Source: Clostridia bacterium (GTDB lineage Bacteria; Bacillota; Clostridia; Lachnospirales; Lachnospiraceae). From it: DNA of 64,000 nucleotides. The translations under genes were made by a program, and so were the position numbers. Below are positions 1 through 9,435 of the stretch, piece by piece (the first letter of the stretch is position 1; each line of letters starts with the position of its first letter). The notes below the pieces were generated by a model. It saw nothing but the letters and a program-made list of their open reading frames with translations. It searched no databases and was not told the DNA's origin. The stretch spans positions 153,143-217,142 of the forward strand of contig CAJTAT010000007.1 of NCBI GenBank assembly GCA_910574475.1, written 5' to 3'.

Positions 1-385
1 CAGCCAGGCCTACTAAAGATAGCATCATGGGAACATTTTTACGTATCTGCTTGGAGGGAGTGATAACAACCCTTTGGGCAAAAGCAATATTTTCATAGAC
101 ATTTCTGTCTTTTAACAGGCGGAAATCCTGGAAGACTACCCCAAGTTTACGACGATACTTGGGCACCGCTCTCCGCTTCATTTTATTTAAGTTTACCCCA
201 TTTACCTTGATGGTTCCAGAGGTGGGATCCAACTCTTTCAGCAAAAGTTTGATCAGGGTAGATTTGCCGGAACCACTGTCTCCTACAATAAAGACAAACT
301 CTCCTTTGTCAATATGTAGGGTTATACCGTTCAGTGCCTGTACGCCTGTAGAATAGGCTTTCGTCACATTTTGTAAATCGATCAT
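1..385 (-). CDS. ftsE: Cell division ATP-binding protein FtsE (3' part missing)
   Basis: Read on the reverse strand from an ATG at 385 with GAGGAGAG just upstream. The protein starts MIDLQNVTKAYSTGV and shows a Walker A motif GDSGSGKST near residue 37 and a Q-loop VFQDFRLL near residue 85. The window ends after about 128 residues, before the signature motif and Walker B. FtsE is the cytoplasmic ATPase of the FtsEX complex, which in Firmicutes activates peptidoglycan hydrolases at the division site. The spacing of these motifs and the RRAVPKYRRKLG stretch fit FtsE better than other small ABC ATPases. The partner ftsX would be expected just beyond the left edge. It lies 62 bp downstream of the PucR-type regulator on the same strand. 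Confidence 0.88.
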   Translation of the reverse strand, partial: MIDLQNVTKAYSTGVQALNGITLHIDKGEFVFIVGDSGSGKSTLIKLLLKELDPTSGTIKVNGVNLNKMKRRAVPKYRRKLGVVFQDFRLLKDRNVYENIAFAQRVVITPSKQIRKNVPMMLSLVGLA

Positions 386-447
386 TTTTTCTCTCCTCAA
401 TGAAATCTCAGATTACAGTTAAGCCCCAAGGCCATACTGTCCCTATC

Positions 448-1536
448 TTAGTAATCCATAGTTTCCATATACCGCATATATTTGACAACCATCAGAGCAA
501 TCTTAAAGGTAATGGCGTCCTCAAACACACGCAGATCAAGACCCGTACTCTTCTGAAGCTTATCCAGGCGGTAAACCAGAGTATTGCGGTGAATGTAAAG
601 TTGTCGTGATGTCTCAGAGACATTTAAGCTGTTTTCAAAGAATTTGTTGATGGTGACAAGAGTCTCCTCATCAAAATCGTCGGGAGATTTGCCATCAAAA
701 ATCTCACGGATAAACATTTTACACAAGGGTATGGGAAGCTGATAGATCAAGCGTCCTATCCCTAAAGTGCTGTATGCAATGATATCCTTGTCATCAAAAA
801 AGATTTTGCCTACATCAAGAGCCATCCTAGCCTCTTTATAAGACCGGGATACCTCTTTAATCTCATTTACAATGGTACCATAGGCGATATGAGCTTTGTC
901 TTCTCCCTCTCCCGCCAGCAGATCCTTGATCACACGGGCTGTCTTATACATCTCCGCATAGCCTTCATTCTCTCCCAGCTCTTTGACCACAATAATATTC
1001 TTCTCATCCACAGCAGTAATAAAATCCCTGGATTTTGTTCCAAACAGTGCACGCACGCTCTCCAAAGAGGAGCTGTCCTTTTCATGGCTGGTCTCAATAA
1101 TAAAGACGGAACGGCGCACTTCCGTCTGGATGTGCAGCTTTTTCGCCCGGTTGTAGATATCTACCAACAAAAGATTATCCAACAGCAGATTCTTGATAAA
1201 GTTATCCTTATCAAATCGTTCCTTGTAGGCCACCAGAAGATTCTGTATCTGAAAGACTGCAATCTTTCCTATCATATAGGCGTCTTCGCTGCCGCCGTTG
1301 AGCAGGAGAATATACTCCAGCTGGTTCTCATCAAATACCTTGAAAAACTGGAATCCCTGAATCACCTGACTGTCGGCCGGCGAATCAATAAAGGTAAGAA
1401 CGGAACCCGTATACGAATCTGCCTCCGGGAAGGTAGAGGCAAGCACATTTCCCTCTGTATCAATGATACAAAAGTCTATCCTGGTAATACCTTTTAGCCC
1501 TTCAATGGTGTTCTGTAATATCTGGTTTGAAATCAT
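448..1536 (-). CDS. PucR/CdaR-family transcriptional regulator
   Basis: A 362-residue protein. The open frame extends to a GTG at 1548, but that codon overlaps the AAGGAG that should serve as ribosome binding site, so ATG at 1536 (MISNQILQNT) is the likelier start. The C-terminal 60 residues (NVSETSRQLYIHRNTLVYRL) are the helix-turn-helix typical of PucR/CdaR regulators of purine or sugar-diacid use. The N-terminal part resembles a putative sugar-diacid recognition domain (FCIIDTEGNVLASTFPEAD). It lies just upstream of ftsE on the same strand and may be cotranscribed with it; its ligand cannot be told from sequence. Confidence 0.82.
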   Translation of the reverse strand: MISNQILQNTIEGLKGITRIDFCIIDTEGNVLASTFPEADSYTGSVLTFIDSPADSQVIQGFQFFKVFDENQLEYILLLNGGSEDAYMIGKIAVFQIQNLLVAYKERFDKDNFIKNLLLDNLLLVDIYNRAKKLHIQTEVRRSVFIIETSHEKDSSSLESVRALFGTKSRDFITAVDEKNIIVVKELGENEGYAEMYKTARVIKDLLAGEGEDKAHIAYGTIVNEIKEVSRSYKEARMALDVGKIFFDDKDIIAYSTLGIGRLIYQLPIPLCKMFIREIFDGKSPDDFDEETLVTINKFFENSLNVSETSRQLYIHRNTLVYRLDKLQKSTGLDLRVFEDAITFKIALMVVKYMRYMETMDY

Positions 1537-1682
1537 AATGTCTACCACTCCTTGTTCATTATATAGTTTTGTGCATATCGCCGGATTCCACTGGAATACA
1601 TTTCCAGCAATATATACAATAAAAAACCCCCATTTCTTCTTTTACACAGAAATACTTAATCTATATATTAATGCAAAACTAC

Positions 1683-1724
1683 AAAAAAGAAAAGAGGAAA
1701 TACAAAATTTTTATGCATTTCCTC
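1683..1724 (-). terminator. Rho-independent terminator after the epimerase pseudogene
   Basis: On the minus strand GAGGAAAT (1717-1724) pairs with ATTTCCTC (1694-1701) and is followed by a T-rich tract opposite 1683-1693. It ends minus-strand transcription coming from the 2-11 kb operon. The rest of 1537-1833 is AT-rich, holds the presumed promoter of the PucR-type gene, and shows no gene. Confidence 0.65.
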
Positions 1725-1833
1725 AAGAATTTTTCATTTTTTTCCAGGATTTTTACTATACATAGTTCACAAAGCAAGGGATTTCGGGCTTTTCGTTCAC
1801 TTGAAAGATTCTGTAATACCAATTTTTGCTTGA

Positions 1834-2374
1834 TCATTTAAGAAAAAAATATTGGGTAGAGCGGCTCTGAGCCTCAATCAGCTTCTCTTCCCAGACGATC
1901 TTATCACTGTCAGGAATCAGGCGATTCTTTTCCAGAAATTCAATCTGCCATACGTTACTGTGGGGCGAAAGATGGTAACTGGATAACCTTCTCTGGCATA
2001 CCATATCCCCATTCTGGCTGTTTTCGCATATATTCCTGTATTGGGATCTCACAGCCATACAGGGGTCCATATACAGCACCAGAAGATACTGCCAGTATTT
2101 GTTTTATATCGCCAAAAGCCTCGTAATCTAGTTGAGCGTCTTCTAGAGTATAACAGGCAAAATCGATTGCATAATCACACTTTTCATTTTTGATAACGCT
2201 TTTGAAACTATCTCTATCTTTTCTGTCTGCCTGAATCCGTTTTGTACCTGGCACCGGGTTTTCGCTTTCTATATGACGGGTTACAACCGTCACTTCATAC
2301 CCCTCTTTCAGAAGCTGTCTTGTAACACCCAGTCCTATATTGCCATATCCGCCAATTACTACTACTTTCTTCAT
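1834..2374 (-). pseudogene. Degraded NAD-dependent epimerase/dehydratase
   Basis: The first 125 or so residues, from ATG 2374, form a good Rossmann start (MKKVVVIGGYGNIGLG) and continue to the YGPLYG region of an extended short-chain dehydrogenase/epimerase. After EWGYG the frame is lost. The characteristic segment REGYPVTIFRPTVTYG follows in another frame at about 1926-1995, and a C-terminal-like piece SDKIVWEEKLIEAQS appears in a third frame near 1850-1900. Three pieces in three frames, with most of the C-terminal half absent, indicate at least two deletions. It sits at the distal end of the peptide-transport operon, where loss would be tolerated. A sequencing error cannot explain the missing length. 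Confidence 0.8.
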
Positions 2375-2406
2375 CCCTGTCTCCTTCTGCGGATCTGTAA
2401 TTCCTA

Positions 2407-3672
2407 CTATTTCTCCAGCATAATGCCGAGAATCACCTCATTTGTATGATTCATACCTTCCCGACTTAAGGTTCCCACCTCTTCAATTGTATTTTCGATG
2501 CCCTTTTTTACAATTCCCTCTCCATGGACAAATTCCTGACCGCTTATTGCCATTTTATATCCCAAAAGTCCTGCTTCCACAGACATAGCAATTTTTGCCG
2601 CACAGGAGGGCTTTGCCCCATCGCAGATCGTGCCGGATAGAATGGCAAGTCCATTGACAATCGTATGCTCAATGACAGAGCGGTCGTGACCATTCATATA
2701 AGCAATCCCTGCGGCCGCCCCACAACCGGCACAGACTGCGCCGCAATAAGCTGACAGATACCCTATAGACTGTTTGATTCGGATAGCCACAAGATTAGCC
2801 AAAACCAGGGAGCGGATCAGAGTTTCATGATCTGCATTTAATTCCTTTGCATATTCCACCAGAGGCAAGGTTATAGTCATTCCCTGATTACCACTTCCAG
2901 AGTTAATCACCACCGGCATCTCACATCCACTCATCCTGGCATCTGAGCCTGCCGCCGCTGCTGCCTTAGCCCGCAGTTCCACATTGGGATTTTCCGACGA
3001 GGAAAGTAATATTTTACCAATTTGTGCTCCCCACTTTCCTGATAGTCCTTCTTTCGAGATAGCTGTATTACAATCAATCTGACGCATAATTACAGATTCC
3101 ACGTCTTCCAACTTGCACGTCTGTGCATATTCCAGAATATCCTCTATATGCAACGCCTCTTCTGTATTCACATCTGTAATCTCACTGGAAAAAGCTCTTT
3201 CCAATAATACCACATCATCCTTTTTCTTCAAAATAACATTGGTGTGATGGCCTGCAATCCTTACTTCAGCCTTATGATTTTTACTCTCCATTTTCAGCCA
3301 GATATCAAAAATAAAGTCTGAGTCAGCGAGTTTTACTATAATAGGACATTCTTTCAAATATTGCTCAATTCGTGCATCCGTATTTTCCGGGGCATCCGCC
3401 AGAACTTCCAATCCTACATTTTCTTTTCCAACTACAATGCCTGCTGCAATCGCCACTTCTATTCCTTTTTTTCCACCTGTCCCAGGTACAATCACACTTT
3501 TCACATTTTTAATAATACTACCGCTGATACACGCCACAATCTTTTCAGGGAGTTCACCCAATATCCCTCTGCCCATGGCTGCCCCGTAAGCAAGCGCAAT
3601 AGGCTCTGTACAACCAGTTGCCGGTATCAATTGCTCTTTTAAAACCTTTGTGTACAAATTATAGTGTTCCAT
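2407..3672 (-). CDS. CyuA-like L-cysteine desulfidase / UPF0597 (L-serine dehydratase alpha-like) protein
   Basis: A 421-residue protein starting at ATG 3672 (MEHYNLYTKV), behind a strong GGGAGG; the upstream extension in the open frame lacks a ribosome binding site. It has the family signature ATGCTEPIALAYG near residue 18 and Cys-rich C-terminal segments (SAYCGAVCAGCGAA, GTICDGAKPSC) that bind a 4Fe-4S cluster in the YhaM/CyuA family. Members break down L-cysteine to pyruvate, ammonia and sulfide, or act on related beta-substituted amino acids. Being at the end of a peptide uptake and hydrolysis operon, it could dispose of amino acids released from imported peptides. The substrate is inferred, not shown. 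Confidence 0.8.
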   Translation of the reverse strand: MEHYNLYTKVLKEQLIPATGCTEPIALAYGAAMGRGILGELPEKIVACISGSIIKNVKSVIVPGTGGKKGIEVAIAAGIVVGKENVGLEVLADAPENTDARIEQYLKECPIIVKLADSDFIFDIWLKMESKNHKAEVRIAGHHTNVILKKKDDVVLLERAFSSEITDVNTEEALHIEDILEYAQTCKLEDVESVIMRQIDCNTAISKEGLSGKWGAQIGKILLSSSENPNVELRAKAAAAAGSDARMSGCEMPVVINSGSGNQGMTITLPLVEYAKELNADHETLIRSLVLANLVAIRIKQSIGYLSAYCGAVCAGCGAAAGIAYMNGHDRSVIEHTIVNGLAILSGTICDGAKPSCAAKIAMSVEAGLLGYKMAISGQEFVHGEGIVKKGIENTIEEVGTLSREGMNHTNEVILGIMLEK

Positions 3673-3690
3673 ACATTTCCTCCCTGAATA

Positions 3691-3712
3691 GAGCCGCCGT
3701 TTCCGGCGGCTC
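3691..3712 (-). other. Intergenic hairpin upstream of the CyuA-like gene
   Basis: GAGCCGCC (3691-3698) pairs perfectly with GGCGGCTC (3705-3712) around a 6-nt loop. It lies between the UroD-like gene and the CyuA-like gene on their shared minus-strand transcript, 18 bp before the latter's ribosome binding site. No T-run follows, so an mRNA processing or stability hairpin is likelier than a terminator. Confidence 0.55.
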
Positions 3713-3722
3713 TTCACTCTAC

Positions 3723-4793
3723 TTATTTATCAGCAAGTTCTCTCATCACTTCACGCCATACTACAAAACGGTGTGTGATCTCTCTGGGACTCTCACAGCC
3801 TACCGCTACGATAAACTTTTCTTTGCCCTCTGCAATGGCTTTCTGTGTTTTACTTTTCAGCACAGACTTTACATTCTCACGATTTGCTCCATAGAAATCA
3901 GCATTTCGATCCACACCGCCCATAAGGACTTTATCTGTCTTTCCACGGATTTCCCCAATCGAGGGATTCTCCACAGATGCGTCTTCCCAGTTAATGGCTT
4001 GTGCAGGCAGATCCAGCATATGGTCCATAAAGCACACCTTTGCGCCGCAGATATGCAGCATGGTAAACCAGGAACGTTCCTCGACAGCTTTTAGGGCTTT
4101 CTCATCATAAGGACGGATGTATTTCAGATATTCTTCTTCTGTGCAATCATCTGGGTAACTGCCTCCAGGACAGTAGAAGAAACCTGCTGCACCCACATCT
4201 AAAAACGCGTTCATAATATCAATTACCTGCTGGGTTAATATTTCCATAACAGAAGTATACACCTCTTCGTTTTCTCTTGCAAATTTCATCATTGAATCGC
4301 CGAGAAAAGTGACAGGGCGAAGCAGTACTTTGGGATCCTTTGGAACATAATCTGTCAACTGGCACAGCATACGGTAAGGTCCGAAAATCGTCGGCAATAC
4401 AGGAACCTGATCCTTGTAGTAATCACATAAGATTTTAATACTTTCTGTCTCACGTGCAATTGCTCCCTGATGGACATCTTTTGTTGTGACATTCTTCAAA
4501 TCCTCCAGGCTTGTAAAGGCCGGAATTCTGGTCTTCTTAAAGCATGGGTCATCGCTGTTCTCACATTCATCAATCACCTGGCCATAGTCTTCTGTATTGT
4601 ATAATCCATTCTGCATCACTTTCAAAATATCAAAATCATGCTGATTTTCATAAGCAATGACAGCTTTTGTAAAATCTCCCGTGTGCTTATCTTCCAGATT
4701 CAGATGGGGTCCCCAAGCCACAAAGGGGGGTCTGTCTACAGGTCTCCCCTCAAGAACGGCTTTCACCCGCTCCATTTTACTCATCGTTTCCAT
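3723..4793 (-). CDS. Uroporphyrinogen decarboxylase-family (MtaA/CmuA-like) methyltransferase
   Basis: A 356-residue TIM-barrel protein of the UroD family. It carries the zinc-binding pattern of corrinoid methyltransferases rather than haem enzymes: HIC at 247-249 and a distal Cys in VGCE (Cys333). In MtaA-type enzymes these residues bind zinc and activate a thiol for methyl transfer from methylcobamide. No corrinoid protein is encoded nearby, so the methyl donor is unknown. The gene follows the peptide-binding lipoprotein by 30 bp and precedes the CyuA-like gene, suggesting transfer to or from a thiol-containing amino acid or peptide; this is inference. A true HemE role is unlikely given the zinc motif and the isolation from haem genes. 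Confidence 0.8.
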   Translation of the reverse strand: METMSKMERVKAVLEGRPVDRPPFVAWGPHLNLEDKHTGDFTKAVIAYENQHDFDILKVMQNGLYNTEDYGQVIDECENSDDPCFKKTRIPAFTSLEDLKNVTTKDVHQGAIARETESIKILCDYYKDQVPVLPTIFGPYRMLCQLTDYVPKDPKVLLRPVTFLGDSMMKFARENEEVYTSVMEILTQQVIDIMNAFLDVGAAGFFYCPGGSYPDDCTEEEYLKYIRPYDEKALKAVEERSWFTMLHICGAKVCFMDHMLDLPAQAINWEDASVENPSIGEIRGKTDKVLMGGVDRNADFYGANRENVKSVLKSKTQKAIAEGKEKFIVAVGCESPREITHRFVVWREVMRELADK

Positions 4794-4823
4794 TACTATC
4801 TCTCTCCTTTATTCAAGTGTTTC

Positions 4824-6479
4824 TTATTCCACGTTCCAGGTCTCGTATTTCCAACCCTTCAAGGAAAAGTCTTCATATGGCATACCGTTGACTTTCTTAC
4901 TGTTTACAAAAAGCATATCCGGGTGATACAAAAATGCCATTGGTACTTCGGCTACCAGACGTTCCTGCAATTCATCATAAACAGGCTTTCTATCCTCAAT
5001 CGTCAGGCCTTCCATTCCTTTCATATACAGTTCATTCCAGGACGCATCGGCAATTCTGTTCCAGTTATCCGGTACAGGTTTGAAATAGAAATTGCTCTCG
5101 GACGGCTCAAACGGAGTAGATGCCGACTGCATCAGCGCAACATCATACTGTCCGCTGTAGAGCATTGAACTGATAGTTGCCGCATCAAAAGTTTCAATAT
5201 TGATTTGCAAGCCAATCTCTGCAAGCTGCTGTTGTACCAGCACAGAAATGGTCTGCCCCAGCAAGTTTGTGGATGCCATAATAAAAGTAAGCGGTTTGCT
5301 GGTATCCAGGTTGGATTTTGCCAAATATTCTTTTGCCAGCTCTGGGTCATATGGATTGCCTGTCACATTTTCATTGCGATATGGATTTTCTGGAACAATC
5401 GCACTGATAGCTGTTCTTCCATAGCCATATAACACATCATTGATAATACTCTCTTTATTCACTGCACAGTCAATCGCAAGTCGCGCATTTTGATCCAAAT
5501 GTTCGTTATTCAGTAAAAGATGGACATTTCCGAATCCTGGATATTCGGAAGTCACCAGGCTTTCTTCCTGCTGTGCAAGTTCATAATCGCTGTAGGAAAG
5601 CTTGGATCCATAAATGGTAGTGTCCACCTCCCCGGCCAGCATAGAAGAGAGTATATTATTGGCCGGAATTACGCGGATAATCAGACGATCCATCTGTGGG
5701 CGTCCCAGGTAATAATCATCTCTTGCCACATACTCCATCCGCTCACCAGAAATAATATTATCCAGGGTAAAGGCGCCCGAAGTAACTGGGTTCTCCCAGA
5801 AAGGATCTACCAGAAGGCTTTCAACAGGAACATTCTCCAGGCAGTGCTTGGGCAAAGTAAATGTATAGCGCAGCATATAAAATTCATTCAACACAGTAGA
5901 GGTATATGCAGGCTTATAAGTCAGCTGTACTGTCTTTTCATCAAGAGCTTTCACACCAAACTCCTCACCCTCGATTAAAGTACCTGTATCATCCGTTCCC
6001 ACAAAAGGCCATACAGCCATAATGTGAGCAGGTACATCCAGTTTTGGATCTGCACAAGTTCTCATGGTCCACTCAATATCTTCTGCTGTGATAGGTTCTC
6101 CGTCAGACCAGGTTGCATCTTCATTGATCTTGCAGGTGAGGACAGAGCCATCCTCCGACTGCTCCCAACTGGAGAACAATCTGGGCTCAATCTCCCCAGT
6201 CGCCTTTATCGTCACCCAGGACTCATAAATAGGATATAAAAATGCTACATGGTCATCCCTGTTGGAAGAAAAGGGATGCAAAGCCTCCCACGCACTGACA
6301 GCCGCCACGGTAACTACCTTTTCTCCGCCAGACTGGACTGCATCTTCATTTGTCTCTCCCGTTGTTTCTTCTTTTGTTCCTTCACTGTTCTCCGCAACCG
6401 GTGCAGGATTGCTGCCGCAGCCTGCAAGCATTGCCATTGCCAGAAGTGCCGCTAAACCTTTTACTACTCTGTTTCTCAT
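4824..6479 (-). CDS. Peptide ABC transporter substrate-binding lipoprotein (SBP family 5)
   Basis: A 551-residue protein with a lipoprotein signal peptide (lipobox LAGC, Cys21) and a Ser/Glu/Thr-rich linker to about residue 50. The body is that of an extracellular solute-binding protein family 5, with W-S-DGEPITAEDIEW near residue 130 and the usual length for an OppA/DppA protein. It captures oligopeptides or similar ligands outside the membrane and delivers them to OppBC. Here it is the fifth and last transporter gene of the operon, after oppF, whereas oppA commonly comes first. The 95-bp gap from oppF holds a hairpin but no clear promoter. Confidence 0.9.
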   Translation of the reverse strand: MRNRVVKGLAALLAMAMLAGCGSNPAPVAENSEGTKEETTGETNEDAVQSGGEKVVTVAAVSAWEALHPFSSNRDDHVAFLYPIYESWVTIKATGEIEPRLFSSWEQSEDGSVLTCKINEDATWSDGEPITAEDIEWTMRTCADPKLDVPAHIMAVWPFVGTDDTGTLIEGEEFGVKALDEKTVQLTYKPAYTSTVLNEFYMLRYTFTLPKHCLENVPVESLLVDPFWENPVTSGAFTLDNIISGERMEYVARDDYYLGRPQMDRLIIRVIPANNILSSMLAGEVDTTIYGSKLSYSDYELAQQEESLVTSEYPGFGNVHLLLNNEHLDQNARLAIDCAVNKESIINDVLYGYGRTAISAIVPENPYRNENVTGNPYDPELAKEYLAKSNLDTSKPLTFIMASTNLLGQTISVLVQQQLAEIGLQINIETFDAATISSMLYSGQYDVALMQSASTPFEPSESNFYFKPVPDNWNRIADASWNELYMKGMEGLTIEDRKPVYDELQERLVAEVPMAFLYHPDMLFVNSKKVNGMPYEDFSLKGWKYETWNVE

Positions 6480-6544
6480 TTTTTCCTCCTTCTAAAGTTT
6501 TGCTCCGGCCTGACTGGCCTTCGCTGATTGGTTTTCTATTGTAT

Positions 6545-6566
6545 CGGCTGTGACGTCACTCAGCCG
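6545..6566 (-). other. Palindromic hairpin between oppF and the binding-protein gene
   Basis: CGGCTG (6545-6550) and CAGCCG (6561-6566) flank a TGACGTCA palindrome just past the oppF stop. It could be a DNA palindrome or an mRNA hairpin modulating the ratio of binding protein to ATPase. No T-run follows. Confidence 0.45.
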
Positions 6567-6574
6567 CACAAGAG

Positions 6575-7528
6575 CTACAACATATGGCAGGCCGTGCCAT
6601 GGCCATTTTCATCCATTTTCAATTCCGGCCGCTCTGTCTTACATCGCTCCGTCGCATACTTGCATCGGGTGTGAAACCGACATCCGCTTGGGGGATTCAT
6701 GGGACTGGGCAAGTCCCCCTCTAAAGGGATACGCTCTACTACAATATCTGGATCAGGGATAGGAATGGAGGAAAGCAGTGCCTGGGAATAAGGATGTCTG
6801 GGATTTCGATACAGCTCTTCACAGTCAGCCAGTTCCACGAGATTCCCTAAATACATCACAGCAATCCGGTCGCTTACATGCTTCACAACACTCAAATCAT
6901 GTGAGATAAACAGATAGGCCACCCCTCGTTCCTGATTAATTTCCCGCATTAAATTTAATACCTGGGCTCGTACCGATACATCCAGGGCAGATACAGGCTC
7001 ATCACAGACAATAAAATCTGGCTCAGAGACCAGGGCCCTTGCGATAACAATTCTCTGCCGCTGTCCACCAGAAAACTCATGGGGATACCGGTAAATTTGA
7101 TACTCTTCAAACCCCACAAATTTCAACATATCACGACATTTTTCAAAGCGTTCATCCTTTGTCCCGATCTTGAAAATATCCAAAGGCGCCCTCACAGATT
7201 CCAATACTGTCATACGGGGATTCAGTGAGGAATAAGGATTTTGAAATACCATCTGCATATGTTGGCGCATCCGTCTCATTTCCTTATGGGAAAGTTTTGA
7301 TAAGTCCTTTCCATTGTAAATGATCTCTCCTTCTGTAGGTTCCACCAGACGCAGCAGCGTGCGTCCCAATGTGGATTTTCCACAGCCTGATTCTCCTACC
7401 AGTCCAAGAGTTTCTCCCTTATGCAGAGTCAAACTCACATCATCCACTGCTTTGACTACATGTTTCCCACGCCCCTGAAAATATTTCTTTATATGGTTTC
7501 CGCGCAGCAATACCTTTTCCTCACTCAT
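6575..7528 (-). CDS. oppF: Oligopeptide ABC transporter ATP-binding protein OppF
   Basis: A 317-residue ATPase starting at ATG 7528 (MSEEKVLL), with AAGGAGG 7 bp upstream; this start overlaps the oppD stop by 8 bp, so translation is coupled. Walker [10 protein letters not shown], signature SGGQRQR and Walker B FIVCDEP are intact. The C-terminal oligopeptide-transporter extension ends with the Cys-rich GCRFHTRC...C segment typical of OppD/F. It powers peptide import with OppD and the OppBC membrane pair. Confidence 0.92.
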   Translation of the reverse strand: MSEEKVLLRGNHIKKYFQGRGKHVVKAVDDVSLTLHKGETLGLVGESGCGKSTLGRTLLRLVEPTEGEIIYNGKDLSKLSHKEMRRMRQHMQMVFQNPYSSLNPRMTVLESVRAPLDIFKIGTKDERFEKCRDMLKFVGFEEYQIYRYPHEFSGGQRQRIVIARALVSEPDFIVCDEPVSALDVSVRAQVLNLMREINQERGVAYLFISHDLSVVKHVSDRIAVMYLGNLVELADCEELYRNPRHPYSQALLSSIPIPDPDIVVERIPLEGDLPSPMNPPSGCRFHTRCKYATERCKTERPELKMDENGHGTACHML

Positions 7529-8522
7529 CGCAAACCTCCTTAGCCTCTTTTTCATACAGCCAGCAGCGGACCCTTTCTCCATTTTCCAGTAAATACTGGG
7601 GAGGTGGAGTCACTGCACATTTTTCAATGCACTGGTTACAGCGATCCCTGAAAATACATCCTTCTATTTTTTGTGTCAGATTTGGTACATTGCCGGGAAT
7701 AGCATAAAGCTTATCTTCCTGTTTATCCATACGGGGAACGCTTGCCAGCAATCCCTGGGTATAGGGATGCCTGGGCGTCTTAAAAATCTGCTGCTTTGTT
7801 CCATATTCCACTGCCTTACCGGCATACATGACCATAATATTGTCAGCCATGCCAGCTACTACTCCCATATCATGTGTGACAAGGATAATTGCCCCATTCA
7901 TGCTATCTCTCAGTTTGCGGAGCAGATCTAAGATCTGAGCCTGTATGGTTACATCTAATGCTGTTGTAGGCTCGTCAGCAATCAGCACCTGAGGATCGCA
8001 GGACAAGGCCATTGCAATGAGCACACGCTGACACATACCGCCGGACAATTGATGGGGATATTCTTTCATACGCTTTTGTGCTTCTGGAATTCCCACCTTA
8101 TTTAACCATTCCACCGCATGTGCAAAAGCCTCTTTTTTATTCATACCTGTATGTCTTCGAATCATCTCCACCATCTGATATTCTATGGTAAATACGGGGT
8201 TAAGGGAGGTCATGGGGTCCTGCGAAATCATAGAAATTTCTTTTCCCCGCAGGTCGCACATCAATCGCTCCGGCATATTCAGAACCTGTCTGCCGTTCAG
8301 TTCCACAGAGCTGCCTTCCTGAACCTTGCCTCCATACTTTTCGATCAACTTTAAGATGGACATACTCATTACACTTTTTCCACAGCCGGATTCACCCACA
8401 ATTCCCAGGATTTCACCGCTCCTCAAAGTAAAACTAACTCCATTTACTGCGGGCAGCGTGCCGGATTTTGTCTTAAAAAAGGTCTTCAAATGGTCAACTT
8501 TCAATACTATTTTATCTTCCAT
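7521..8522 (-). CDS. oppD: Oligopeptide ABC transporter ATP-binding protein OppD
   Basis: A 333-residue ATPase starting at ATG 8522 (MEDKIVLKVD) behind AAAGGAG; the longer open frame includes that ribosome binding site and is unlikely. Walker A GESGCGKS, signature LSGGMCQR and Walker B LIADEP are present, as is the OppD/F C-terminal extension with GCIFRDRC and later cysteines. It sits between oppC and oppF with short gaps and works as the second nucleotide-binding subunit of the peptide importer. Confidence 0.92.
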   Translation of the reverse strand: MEDKIVLKVDHLKTFFKTKSGTLPAVNGVSFTLRSGEILGIVGESGCGKSVMSMSILKLIEKYGGKVQEGSSVELNGRQVLNMPERLMCDLRGKEISMISQDPMTSLNPVFTIEYQMVEMIRRHTGMNKKEAFAHAVEWLNKVGIPEAQKRMKEYPHQLSGGMCQRVLIAMALSCDPQVLIADEPTTALDVTIQAQILDLLRKLRDSMNGAIILVTHDMGVVAGMADNIMVMYAGKAVEYGTKQQIFKTPRHPYTQGLLASVPRMDKQEDKLYAIPGNVPNLTQKIEGCIFRDRCNQCIEKCAVTPPPQYLLENGERVRCWLYEKEAKEVCDE

Positions 8523-8549
8523 AGTTGCTCCTTTCATTCTGTGCTGCCT

Positions 8550-9422
8550 TTAGATTTTTATCTTGGGATCCAATGCAGCTCTCAGGCCGTCACCCACAAA
8601 ATTAATACATACAACCGTCAATACAAGTATGATTCCTGCTGGAATCCACATCCAGGGACGATACATCAGCGTTGAAAGAGTCTGGGCATCACGAATCATG
8701 TTTCCCCAGGTTGGAGTCGGAAGCTGTACGCCAAGACCCAGGAAACTCAGGCCGCTCTCTGCCAGAATATTTCCTGCCACTGCAAAGCTAAAAGTAACAA
8801 ATACAGGAGCCAATGAGTTTGGCAAAATATATTTCACCATTTGTGTTAGGTTTGTTGCGCCTGTGGCCCGGGCTGCCTCCACATAGACCTCCTCCTTCAC
8901 AGACAATACTTTGCTGTAAATCAGGCGCGTATAACTGGTCCATCCCAAAAATCCAAGTACCAGCATCAAAGATTTTGCAGAAGCACCCATGACTGTCACC
9001 AGAACCAATTGAATCACAAGTGCCGGGAATGACATAAAAATATCCACCAGCCGCATAATGATACCCCGGATCATGTTGTCATAAAAACCAGCCAGAAGTC
9101 CCAACGGCACACCAATCGCAGCGCTAATGAAAGCGGCAACAAAACCTACAGAAAGAGAAACTCGTCCTCCATAAATAATTCTTGCAAAAATATCCCGCCC
9201 CGCATCGTCTGTTCCTAAAATAAACTGTCCATTGGGGCCAACAGCAAATTGCCCTGGGTTAGAGGTAAGCGGATCCAATTTTACAATCATGGGCAGGAAA
9301 ACGATGACTAAAATTTCAAAAGTCAGAATGGCCAGAGAAACCATTGCCACCTTATGTCTGAGAAATCTGCCAACTGCATCTTTCAGGAATACATTTCTTC
9401 TTTTGCTATTCGTATTCTTCAT
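8550..9422 (-). CDS. oppC: Oligopeptide ABC transporter permease OppC
   Basis: A 290-residue permease starting at ATG 9422 (MKNTNSKRRN) behind GAGGAGGG. It has an N-terminal membrane anchor (around residues 25-45), an extracellular loop with GTDDAGRDIFARIIYGGR, and the inner-membrane coupling motif EAARATGA near residue 175, as in OppC/DppC. About six membrane segments are predicted by eye. It forms the transmembrane channel with OppB, encoded 13 bp upstream. Confidence 0.92.
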   Translation of the reverse strand: MKNTNSKRRNVFLKDAVGRFLRHKVAMVSLAILTFEILVIVFLPMIVKLDPLTSNPGQFAVGPNGQFILGTDDAGRDIFARIIYGGRVSLSVGFVAAFISAAIGVPLGLLAGFYDNMIRGIIMRLVDIFMSFPALVIQLVLVTVMGASAKSLMLVLGFLGWTSYTRLIYSKVLSVKEEVYVEAARATGATNLTQMVKYILPNSLAPVFVTFSFAVAGNILAESGLSFLGLGVQLPTPTWGNMIRDAQTLSTLMYRPWMWIPAGIILVLTVVCINFVGDGLRAALDPKIKI

Positions 9423-9435
9423 GACAGTCCCTCCT

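Noticed and set aside
889..1497. 202-codon plus-strand open frame
   Set aside because: Entirely antisense to the PucR/CdaR-type regulator, whose protein motifs are clear.
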